Positions 57,025-64,000 of a DNA stretch of 64,000 nucleotides are shown piece by piece. The first letter of the stretch is position 1, and every line of letters begins with the position of its first letter. The notes beneath the pieces were generated by a model. That model had not been told where the DNA came from. It saw only the letters and a program-made list of their open reading frames with translations, and searched no databases. Origin of the DNA: Brevibacillus fulvus (GTDB taxonomy: Bacteria > Bacillota > Bacilli > Brevibacillales > Brevibacillaceae). The stretch is from the NCBI RefSeq assembly GCF_016908525.1, contig NZ_JAFBEB010000008.1:62001-126000 (forward strand), read 5' to 3'. Made by a program: the position numbers and the translations under genes.

Positions 57025-58218
57025 ATGCTATCCCAAAGTTCTACAGTCTATCGTATCCTGTTTGCGATCAGCCTTGTTCATCTATTGAACGACAGCTTGC
57101 AAGCAGTCATTCCAGCCGTTTTGCCCATCCTCCAGACCAATCTGAATCTGAGTTATTTCAATCTGGGGGTAATCTTGCTCGTCATGAATATGACCGCCTC
57201 CGTCTTTCAGCCGGTGATTGGTTATTTTTCCGATCGCAAACCTCGGCCTGTCCTTCTGCCGTTGGGCATGCTCTCCTCGGGGCTGGGGATGTTGGGGATC
57301 GCCTTCGCTCCCAACTATGCAGTGCTGTTGGTTGCTGTTGCTTTTGTCGGCCTTGGCTCGGCAGTTTTCCACCCAGAAGCGTCTAAAGTGGCTTATCTCG
57401 CTTCAGGCGCACGCCGTGGACTGGGCCAATCGATTTTTCAGGTAGGAGGAAACTCCGGGCAGGCACTCGCACCGATCATGACCACGTTAATCTTTATTCC
57501 ATTAGGACAGGGCGGTGCTGCCTGGTTTAGCCTGACCGCCTTGCTCGCGTTGGGCGTGTTGCTTTTCATCGCCTACTGGTACGGGAAACGCGAGAAAATC
57601 AACAAAGCGATGAAATCCGCTGCCGCCCTCTACAATCATAAGAATCAACGGATTACAGCACTTATTCTGCTCGTTTTGTTCGTTAGCGTACGCTCATGGA
57701 TTCAAGCAAGCTACCAAAGTTTTTACCCGCTCTATCTGATTCACGATTTCGGCTATTCCATGTCCGCTGCGGAACTTTACATGTTTGTCTACATGTTGGC
57801 CGGCGCTGTCGGGACATTCTTTGGCGGACCGATTGCCGACCGGTTTGGCAAGCGAAATCTTTTGATTGTTTCCACTTTGGGCGCCCTTCCTTTTACGTTA
57901 CTCATCCCTTATGTGACGGGATTTTGGGCGTATCCGTTACTCATGATCAACGGATTAATTATGATGTCGAGTTTTTCCGTTGCCGTCGTTTACGCCCAGG
58001 AGCTGATGCCGGGCCGGGTCGGCATGGTCTCCGGACTGATTACCGGACTCAGTTTCGGAATGGGCGGCATCGGAGCGTCTGCTCTGGGCAAGATGGCGGA
58101 CTCGCTCGGCCTCTCGTTCGTCATTATTTTTTGCTCGATCATGCCGGTCATCGGGTTAATCGGGTTCTTCCTGCCCAAAGACGCTACCCTGGAAGAATGG
58201 GAACAGGAAGCAGCCTAG
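57025..58218 (+). CDS. MFS exporter, fosmidomycin-resistance (Fsr) type
   Basis: The product has 397 residues from the ATG at 57025, which follows GGAGATGG. It has 12 predicted membrane segments. The Fsr-type pattern is HLLNDSLQAVIPAVLPILQTNLNLSYFNLGVI at the start and GSAVFHPEASKVAYLASGARRGLGQSIFQVGGNSGQALAP, which includes the HPE(A/G) and GNxG elements of that group. Members export fosmidomycin or related small molecules. The substrate here is not known. Confidence 0.83.
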   Translation: MLSQSSTVYRILFAISLVHLLNDSLQAVIPAVLPILQTNLNLSYFNLGVILLVMNMTASVFQPVIGYFSDRKPRPVLLPLGMLSSGLGMLGIAFAPNYAVLLVAVAFVGLGSAVFHPEASKVAYLASGARRGLGQSIFQVGGNSGQALAPIMTTLIFIPLGQGGAAWFSLTALLALGVLLFIAYWYGKREKINKAMKSAAALYNHKNQRITALILLVLFVSVRSWIQASYQSFYPLYLIHDFGYSMSAAELYMFVYMLAGAVGTFFGGPIADRFGKRNLLIVSTLGALPFTLLIPYVTGFWAYPLLMINGLIMMSSFSVAVVYAQELMPGRVGMVSGLITGLSFGMGGIGASALGKMADSLGLSFVIIFCSIMPVIGLIGFFLPKDATLEEWEQEAA

Positions 58219-58281
58219 CCCCGATAAATCAGCGCGTGTTTCCCGCGAAAAGAAGCAGGGGCGAGTTCAATAAAAAAGGAA

Positions 58282-58320
58282 GCCGATATTCCGAAACTTG
58301 CGGAATATCGGCCTTTTTTT
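58282..58320 (+). terminator. Terminator after the Fsr-like gene
   Basis: GCCGATATTCCG pairs with CGGAATATCGGC, followed by CTTTTTTT. Confidence 0.95.
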
Positions 58321-58358
58321 CGTTACAATCGTTTTTGCTTCCTGTGCCTGCGAAACCC

Positions 58359-60419
58359 TCACACAGACACGTGGATTTTTGCACCCAACATTTGGCTAAT
58401 CGGCGGCGGATAGAGGCCCGGCACTCCCAAGAGTACCCAATCGGTCTTGTCTGTTTGGCCGTACAGTCCCGCGATCAGCCAATTTGGTTTCAGCGAATTT
58501 GCCAGTTCCTGATTCAGCACCAGCTTCAACTCTTCGCCTTTATGGTTTCTTGCCAACCATCCGTTTGAAGTTTGTTCCAGCAAGAGCAACTGTTCTTCGG
58601 CAACTTCTTGCAAGCGCAAGGTGGAATCGTGCAGGCGAAGTTGCGCTTCTTTCGCGAATACGGGACGAAGCCGATACGCTTCCGGCAATTCTTCCTTGAT
58701 TTCGCTAAACAGCGGCTGAAATTTTGGGGTTAAGGCGGTTTGATGCTGTTTATCGAGCCATTTGAAGAAAGCGGTCAATACGGACAGCAGATTGGCAGCC
58801 AGCGTTTTGGTCGGATGATCCACCCGTTCCAACACGTCCTCCACCAAAAAGTAAGCCAGTTCCTCCGGGCGGAGGTCTGTCCACTGAAATCCCGGTCCAA
58901 AAGCGCCGCGGACAAACGTCCGGAACAAGCCCATCACTTCATCGTATTTTTTTACGGTTGCTTCCGATTTGCCTTCGGTCGCTTCTTTTACAAAGCGGCT
59001 AATATCGCCGAGAATCTCCCGATGAACCGTATAAACGCTTTCCGGCAGTCCCTCGATCAATGGTCGGTTCAGCAAATTGGCAATATGCGTTTGTTCATTG
59101 GACAAAGCCAGGCGAGGGCGAAGGAAATCGATGCGCATAAAGCGCGCCAAGCCTTGTCCCATTTTGCTTTCCTCTTCAATCCGTTCCACCAGCTGCACCA
59201 ATTTGTCTTTCAAGTCCTGATTATTCGAAGCAGCCGCCAATGTAGGAGCCAAATTGGTTAACGCCTCGTTTGGCGTAACCAGCCATTTTTCCGCAAAATA
59301 CGTCTGCACCGCCCATTGCAGAACCTTGGACGGCAACACCGGCTCGCTGGTAATAAACAAAGTGCCTCGAGACAATCTTGATCCCGTCGATGTCAGCTTG
59401 CTGATCTCTGCTTCCTTTGCAGCGTGCGGAAGGTGGAGCAACTGTTCAATCTCCTCCACGTGCGCGGAAAATCCTTCGACGGTCAGTTCAGTCTGGCCGA
59501 TGGTAACTTCGGCCAAAACTTCATGCAATTCCAGCAAGGTATTGTTCAGGATCGGAAAGAGGTGTCCTTCTTGCGTTGTCGCGTAAACCCAAATCTCGGC
59601 ATCTTCTCCCCTTTTTTTCAGTTCAAAGGAAGGATTGCTTTGGACAAGTTGACGCAACTCCGGCAAGGAAACATCGCGATACACCCGTTGGAGCAAGCGC
59701 TCCTGACCGGCAGCCGCCGTTTTGTCTCCGGACTGAACGATCAAGCGATACAACGCTGTCGTGTAAGTACGGTTCTCCGCGTGCATGACGGCAAGCGAAA
59801 TTTCCGGATGCTGTTCGATCCAGGAAACGACTTCCTGCTTTTGCCCCGGACTGAGCAGCAGGCTGCCGGAAAAGAGCACGTCGCGCAAGCCGAGATTCAG
59901 CAGCCGTCCGACGAGGATTTGTCCCACGACAGGCCGTGTATTGGCAAAACCTAAAATATAATGCTTTTCGCCATTGGACAAATCGCTTGCTACCACAACC
60001 TCATCGGAAACTTCTTCGATTTCATACAAACCGAGCGACAATTTCAAGAAAGCTCGCCGCAATTCCGGTTCCATTTTTCTTCCATATTGTTTGACAAAAC
60101 TCTCCAACAACGTAGCGCCGTTAAAAAGCAGGTCAAAAACGTACCAATTTAAAAAGTGGGCTGTCCATTGCATTCTGCGTGTCTCTTGTTCTTCCAGTCC
60201 GATCTCCTCCGCAAAGCGAATTCTCGCCTGCTGCAAAGAGTCACTGTCTACCTGATTGCTGACAAAGTTGTTCAGCCTCTCCATCCAGGAAGTGTATTCC
60301 TTGCGCAGCTTTTGCTCGTGAGCACTCCGCAATTGAGTGATCGGCGTGACCATACCGCAGCATTTCTTGTATTTTTTCCCGCTTCCACAAGGACAAAGCT
60401 CGTTTCTACCGACTGACAT
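58359..60419 (-). CDS. Large SEC-C domain protein of unknown function
   Basis: The product has 686 residues from the ATG at 60417-60419. Its N-terminus is a SEC-C metal-binding motif (MSVGRNELCPCGSGKKYKKCC, with C9, C11, C20 and C21), as found at the end of SecA, where it binds zinc. The remaining 660 residues have no motif I know; they are mostly helical with a central beta-rich part (EIWVYATTQEGHLFPILNN). No membrane segment is seen. A promoter is at 60482-60511. It follows the coiled-coil pair at 60525-61756 on the same strand. Confidence 0.72.
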   Translation of the reverse strand: MSVGRNELCPCGSGKKYKKCCGMVTPITQLRSAHEQKLRKEYTSWMERLNNFVSNQVDSDSLQQARIRFAEEIGLEEQETRRMQWTAHFLNWYVFDLLFNGATLLESFVKQYGRKMEPELRRAFLKLSLGLYEIEEVSDEVVVASDLSNGEKHYILGFANTRPVVGQILVGRLLNLGLRDVLFSGSLLLSPGQKQEVVSWIEQHPEISLAVMHAENRTYTTALYRLIVQSGDKTAAAGQERLLQRVYRDVSLPELRQLVQSNPSFELKKRGEDAEIWVYATTQEGHLFPILNNTLLELHEVLAEVTIGQTELTVEGFSAHVEEIEQLLHLPHAAKEAEISKLTSTGSRLSRGTLFITSEPVLPSKVLQWAVQTYFAEKWLVTPNEALTNLAPTLAAASNNQDLKDKLVQLVERIEEESKMGQGLARFMRIDFLRPRLALSNEQTHIANLLNRPLIEGLPESVYTVHREILGDISRFVKEATEGKSEATVKKYDEVMGLFRTFVRGAFGPGFQWTDLRPEELAYFLVEDVLERVDHPTKTLAANLLSVLTAFFKWLDKQHQTALTPKFQPLFSEIKEELPEAYRLRPVFAKEAQLRLHDSTLRLQEVAEEQLLLLEQTSNGWLARNHKGEELKLVLNQELANSLKPNWLIAGLYGQTDKTDWVLLGVPGLYPPPISQMLGAKIHVSV

Positions 60420-60481
60420 TAGGGGTTGTTTCTCCTTTCGTCCCAGCGCGGCATGCGCGGGGAATTGCCACAATCCCCCTA

Positions 60482-60511
60482 TTTATACCGCATCTAATGT
60501 AGTGAAATCAA
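60482..60511 (-). promoter_or_regulatory. Sigma-A promoter of the SEC-C protein gene
   Basis: On the minus strand TTGATT (60506-60511) and TATAAA (60482-60487) are 18 bases apart. Confidence 0.55.
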
Positions 60512-60524
60512 GTTTAAAGCATTT

Positions 60525-60770
60525 TTAATGTTCAATTGTTAATTCGGCATTTGCTTCCCATTTCTTTATAAACTTCTCCAATTTTTCTATTCGCAGCATG
60601 ATTTTTTGCTTTTCCTGAATGCAGCGGGAGATTTCGGAAAGCTGATTGGCAGCGAACCATTGAACTACTTCCGCTTCCATATGTTCCAGGCGAATCCGGT
60701 AGCTAGCCACAACCTCGCGCAGCAGGTCAAACCTGTGTTCCAGCTTTATGATTGCCTCGGTCTCGTTCAT
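60525..60770 (-). CDS. Small coiled-coil protein, partner of the gene at 60767
   Basis: The product has 81 residues and is almost all helix, with a heptad-like pattern (LEHMEAEVVQWFAANQLSEI, then CIQEKQKIMLRIEKLEKFIKKW). Its start overlaps the stop of the preceding gene (ATGA). Residues 28-65 resemble the last 50 residues of that protein, with a shared pattern of E-V-(I/V)-x-(F/W)-F and E-K-x-K. Hetero-oligomer formation is likely. No family recognised. Confidence 0.6.
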   Translation of the reverse strand: MNETEAIIKLEHRFDLLREVVASYRIRLEHMEAEVVQWFAANQLSEISRCIQEKQKIMLRIEKLEKFIKKWEANAELTIEH

Positions 60771-61756
60771 TGCTGCTCAATCGTTGCCAGCACTTGCTGA
60801 ATGCCAAGTGCCACCTGTTCGTTTTTATGTTTCTCTTTCATCAATATTTCTATTGATTGCATATCGCTTTGTTGAAAAAAGGAAATGACCTCTTGCGCCA
60901 TCTGTTGATGACGTGCTTCCAGTCGCTCCAATGCTTGACGCATAAGTTGATGCACTTCGGTATAAGTAGTTTGCATTTGATTGCCGTTCATTGTAATTTC
61001 CTCCTTGGAGCTATGTTCCATTGTTTGAAAAGTTGCCGCGACCTCGGCATGACTGCTCACAGCAACTTGCTGTTCGTTCGGTTGCACAAGTTCGACGGTG
61101 GAATCGTTCGTTTCCTGTACGAGCTCTTCTTGCCCGCCTTGCGCGGTTTTTTCCGGTAATACAAAAAGCAGGGTATCTCCGTCAAGCCGGAACCGCTCAT
61201 CCAATTCCGGCAAAAATAGATGGGCTTCAGCAGGCAAACCGACCTCTTGATCAAGAAAATACGGAAGTGAACGAGTAGAAATCTCGGATATTTGATGTTC
61301 CTGCATAAACTGTGCGACCGTGTCGTTGGCGACTTTCCAATCTGCCAAATACCAGCGCTTGTCCGATTCAAACTGGACAAAACGCGGATCGCGCTGAAGA
61401 ATTAACAGCCGGTTGATTTGATTCCAGGAAAACTGGGTCTGTCTGCGCAACTCAGGCACAATTTGTTCCATTGCTTTGGGCATGTTGGACAGACGTAAAA
61501 AACGATAAGCGAGATCAAATAACTGGTGGGATTGATGCGTTAATTCGATGATCGCTTCAGATCGTCCAATCCGGACGGGGGAGTGTTCCATGTTTAACAC
61601 GGCATTCAGCAAACGTTCGCTATCTTCTGGCGACTGTGCCGTAAACAAACCGCTCTCCTCAATACGCAAGCAAACTTCTGTTTTGGGAAGAGAACGCTCC
61701 CCGGGCCGAAATACCTTCTTGATGATACTTGCTGGTGTATAGGTTGGCCGTCTCAT
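60767..61756 (-). CDS. Protein with tandem winged-helix-like segments and C-terminal coiled coil, unknown function
   Basis: The product has 329 residues from the ATG that follows AAAGGAG. Two segments look like winged helices: residues 110-145 (SWNQINRLLILQRDPRFVQFESDKRWYLADWKV, which recalls the HARE-HTH wing of RNA polymerase delta) and 165-205 (LPAEAHLFLPELDERFRLDGDTLLFVLP). A linker rich in Q, E and V follows, and the last 60 residues form a coiled coil. Binding of nucleic acid is possible but unproven. It is coupled to the small protein gene by ATGA overlap. Confidence 0.6.
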   Translation of the reverse strand: MRRPTYTPASIIKKVFRPGERSLPKTEVCLRIEESGLFTAQSPEDSERLLNAVLNMEHSPVRIGRSEAIIELTHQSHQLFDLAYRFLRLSNMPKAMEQIVPELRRQTQFSWNQINRLLILQRDPRFVQFESDKRWYLADWKVANDTVAQFMQEHQISEISTRSLPYFLDQEVGLPAEAHLFLPELDERFRLDGDTLLFVLPEKTAQGGQEELVQETNDSTVELVQPNEQQVAVSSHAEVAATFQTMEHSSKEEITMNGNQMQTTYTEVHQLMRQALERLEARHQQMAQEVISFFQQSDMQSIEILMKEKHKNEQVALGIQQVLATIEQQ

Positions 61757-61853
61757 GAACCTTCTCCTTTTACATTTTCGCAATCGAAATTATGTTGGAA
61801 TATCTTCCTATTCTACGAAAACCCGCAAAAATCCTACTGCGGCAGCAAAGTAT

Positions 61854-62801
61854 TTAGAAACCGCGCCAAATCTTGCGGCGAAGAACAGAAGCGTACATCC
61901 ATTCTTCCGCTTCGTCCGCTTCGCGCAGCGTATTCCCCAAAGCGTTCATCTTGCTGTCAATCTGATCGAGATAGTGAAACAAGACAGCGGTCGGGGTCTT
62001 TCCGGAAACGGCGCTTCCCCAACCGTTCTCCATTTCTCCGTGGTGACTGAGAATACAATGTTTCAAATGAAGAATCTCCGGATCGGTCGTGGAAATGCCC
62101 AACTTGCGGCATGCCTCACTGACCATCTCCGTTCCCATGACCAGATGGCCGATCAGTTGCCCCGGTGTTGAATAATCAGGCGCGATCGGATCGGACAATT
62201 CGTAAATTTTGCCGATATCGTGCAAAATGCAGGTAGCGAACAGCACATCCCGATCGACCTGGGGGTATAAAGGAAGCAGCCGTTCCGCCAGTCTCAACAA
62301 GGAAACCGTATGTTCCAACAGCCCGCCAAAATAGTGGTGATGCATTTTGACACCTGCCGGAAAACTGCGCAATCTCTCCGAAATCTCTTGATCATGGATT
62401 AATTCGTCGACCACCGCGCGCAGGGTTGTACTTTTAATCTCGGCTAACCGCGCTTCGACTTCATCCCACAGGCTCTCCAGTGGGAAAGCAGTGGTCGGGA
62501 CCAATGAATCCATCGCGACTTCATCAGACGAAGAAGCGAGTCGGACCCGTTGCAGTACCAGTTGTTTTTTCCCGCGATAGTTTTGCACATAGGCATCTAT
62601 CTTGATAATTGCCTTGACCTGGATCAATTCTTTCAATTCGTCGGTTACATCCCACAATTTCGCCTGGATGCTCCCGGACTTGTCCCCCAGCTCAAGATTC
62701 ATATATTCACTTTGATTCGACGCGACCGCTACCTCTCTGCTCTTCACCAGGCAGAAAGCGATCACTCTCTCTCCCTCTTCATACTCAAGCAAGTACTTCA
62801 T
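61854..62801 (-). CDS. yhaM: 3'-5' exoribonuclease YhaM
   Basis: The product has 315 residues from the ATG at 62799-62801; the frame is open upstream, but AAGGAAACAAAG precedes this ATG. The N-terminal OB-fold (VASNQSEYMNLELGDKSGSIQAKLWDVTDE) is followed by the HD domain with HHHYFGGLLEHTVSLLRLAERL, LHDIGKIYELS and HCILSHHGEMENG. It degrades RNA and ssDNA from the 3' end. The length matches YhaM of Bacillales (about 314). Confidence 0.92.
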   Translation of the reverse strand: MKYLLEYEEGERVIAFCLVKSREVAVASNQSEYMNLELGDKSGSIQAKLWDVTDELKELIQVKAIIKIDAYVQNYRGKKQLVLQRVRLASSSDEVAMDSLVPTTAFPLESLWDEVEARLAEIKSTTLRAVVDELIHDQEISERLRSFPAGVKMHHHYFGGLLEHTVSLLRLAERLLPLYPQVDRDVLFATCILHDIGKIYELSDPIAPDYSTPGQLIGHLVMGTEMVSEACRKLGISTTDPEILHLKHCILSHHGEMENGWGSAVSGKTPTAVLFHYLDQIDSKMNALGNTLREADEAEEWMYASVLRRKIWRGF

Positions 62802-62838
62802 CTTTGTTTCCTTCTCTCTCCCTTGCAGACGTCCCAAT

Positions 62839-63360
62839 TTATTTTTTTCCGTTGCGGAAGAAAGTCTCTTCCAGCTTCCGGATGATTTTCTTGCCAACCA
62901 GTTCATCGGCGGCCTTGATCACTTTGGTAATGACTTCAAGCAAGTCTTCTTGCCCGTTCCAATGTTCTTTGACGATTTGCGGATCGACATCGACAAGAAT
63001 TTTGCGCAGCGCATACACCGCCAGCACTACATCATCCAGCCAGCCAACGGGACCGGTCAACATCTCCGGAATAAAATCAAACGGGGTAATAAAATAGGCG
63101 ACCACCGCCCCCGCCAGTGCTTTCGCAGAAAGCGGCACACGTTTGTCCAAAATCAGTCTGGCCAGCACGACAAACAGATCGGGGGCCAGCAGTATGAACT
63201 GAGCAACGCGGTCTTGTACACCGCGTTCTTTAATAAACGCTTCAATTTTGGCTCGCAGCTTGTCGTAAAAACGTTGATGCTCCTCTGGCAAAGGGATGGG
63301 CACCAGCTCTTTCGGTTGCTGGACGACAGGCAATTTATTGTCCGGCTGTTCCTGATTCAT
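62839..63360 (-). CDS. YkvA/DUF1232 family membrane-associated protein
   Basis: The product has 173 residues from the ATG at 63358-63360, which overlaps the stop of the DedA gene (ATGA). The DUF1232 pattern is LSAKALAGAVVAYFITPFDFIPEMLTGPVGWLDDVVLAVYALRKI near residues 80-125, with short hydrophobic helices around FILLAPDLFVVLARLIL. The N-terminus is proline-rich and polar. The function of the family is not known. Confidence 0.82.
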   Translation of the reverse strand: MNQEQPDNKLPVVQQPKELVPIPLPEEHQRFYDKLRAKIEAFIKERGVQDRVAQFILLAPDLFVVLARLILDKRVPLSAKALAGAVVAYFITPFDFIPEMLTGPVGWLDDVVLAVYALRKILVDVDPQIVKEHWNGQEDLLEVITKVIKAADELVGKKIIRKLEETFFRNGKK

Positions 63361-63983
63361 TTTTTTATCCCTCGTTTCGTTTTGGAAGTCGTTGATCTCC
63401 ATCTCCAATAGGACAATCCCGCAAGCACTATAATGACGAACAAGAAGAAGATCGCCAGATTGCGCGAGACGGCTGCAAAAACAAGTTCCCAGCGTTCTCC
63501 CAGCTGCCATCCCAACGTAATAAACAGAATGCTCCAAAACAGTCCGCCGGAGTACGTCAGCCACAAAAAAGTAAAGAGCGGCATTCTGGTCATTCCGGCA
63601 AAATAAGCGCTAAATTGGCGGACGCCGGGGATAAAATAGCCAAGCGGCAACGCCCATTTTCCGACTTTGTTGAACCATTCCTCGGTTTTTTTGTATACAG
63701 TGTACCCCAATCCCAGCTTTTTCCCGTATTTATCGATAAAGGCATACCCGAAACAACGACCGATGAAATAGGCCGTGGTCATCGCCAGGACGGAGCCCAA
63801 AAAACATACCAGATAGGTCGGAAACAACTTCAATTGGCCGGTTGAAACCAGAAATCCCGAAAAGACCAGCAATGTCTCTTCCGGTAACGGCATACCGATA
63901 ATTCCGAGAAAAAACAGGCCAAACAACGCCATATAACCGTATTCGGCTATGTAGGCCCCAAATGCAACCACCATCTCTTGCAA
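63357..63983 (-). CDS. DedA family membrane protein (SNARE-associated domain)
   Basis: The product has 208 residues with about five membrane segments. The DedA signature is GLFFLGIIGMPLPEETLLVFSGFL near the start and GYFIPGVRQFSAYFAGMTRMPLFTFLWLTYSGGLFW in the middle, which contains the conserved FxPGVR(Q)xxxxxAG motif. DedA proteins act in membrane lipid transport, including undecaprenyl phosphate or phosphatidylethanolamine recycling, and proton homeostasis. The start is a TTG after GGTGAGC, near the window edge. Confidence 0.86.
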   Translation of the reverse strand: MQEMVVAFGAYIAEYGYMALFGLFFLGIIGMPLPEETLLVFSGFLVSTGQLKLFPTYLVCFLGSVLAMTTAYFIGRCFGYAFIDKYGKKLGLGYTVYKKTEEWFNKVGKWALPLGYFIPGVRQFSAYFAGMTRMPLFTFLWLTYSGGLFWSILFITLGWQLGERWELVFAAVSRNLAIFFLFVIIVLAGLSYWRWRSTTSKTKRGIKK

Positions 63984-64000
63984 TCAGCTCACCACTCTTC

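Noticed and set aside
1-64000. CRISPR arrays, insertion sequences, transposases, rRNA genes
   Set aside because: No regularly spaced repeats, transposase frames or rRNA sequence were seen in any part of the window.

Overview
The window reads as chromosome of a Gram-positive, low-to-mid GC Bacillota, most likely a member of the Bacillales (Brevibacillus/Paenibacillaceae-like or a related thermotolerant lineage; this is inference from gene content). Supporting signs are strong AGGAGG ribosome binding sites, frequent TTG/GTG starts, and B. subtilis-type genes (yjcD/F/G/H homologues, yhaM, ytnP, LCP protein, TerC, YitT, AzlCD, a FapR-type operator, an ECF sigma/anti-sigma pair).

Region 1-6264 is the end of a prophage-like element. 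It has the usual lysogeny layout: minus-strand early genes, a divergent promoter region with repeated operators, a plus-strand CI-like repressor, an ImmA/IrrE protease with an overlapping gene of unknown function, and a tyrosine integrase that ends about 120 bases from the 3' end of a tRNA-Val gene. The far end of the element lies outside the window.

Region 6265-16880 holds two tRNAs (CAT and Val-GAC) on one minus-strand transcript, pgpA, a scattered yjcH-yjcG-yjcF-yjcD set (esterase, 2H phosphoesterase, acetyltransferase, UvrD-like helicase), a PHP phosphatase, an MBL hydrolase coupled to a YitT membrane protein, and a CNNM/CorC-type membrane protein behind an unusually long leader. Region 16881-28930 holds a soluble chemoreceptor, an organic-anion-type transporter with a TPR protein and an FAD oxidoreductase next to a divergent LysR regulator, a ZIP metal transporter, a MerR-like coiled-coil protein, TerC, a MocR-azlC-azlD operon and a lone CheW.

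Region 28928-39050 has small hypothetical genes, thpR, surE, an intracellular-type subtilase, and a sulfate assimilation operon transcribed leftward from a clear sigma-A promoter (ferredoxin-type sulfite/nitrite reductase, small protein, cysP, cysH, sat, cysC). Region 39100-50660 has a TerB protein, a second CNNM protein, a bacterial XPB helicase, an ECF sigma factor with its own promoter and a long-linker anti-sigma protein, an ABC exporter, a GDSL esterase, an MFS exporter, and fabH under a FapR-type operator. Region 50657-64000 has a YtnP-like lactonase, a short homoserine dehydrogenase, a hydroxyacid dehydrogenase, an LCP cell-wall ligase, an Fsr-like exporter, a large SEC-C protein, a coupled gene pair that shares a coiled-coil module, YhaM, a YkvA-type protein and DedA.

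Most of the window is ordinary core genome. The items least explained by known families are the coupled coiled-coil/winged-helix pair with the neighbouring SEC-C protein (58359-61756), the leader in front of the CNNM gene at 13026, the lysogeny-region regulatory sites, and the TPR protein inside the LysR-linked catabolic operon.
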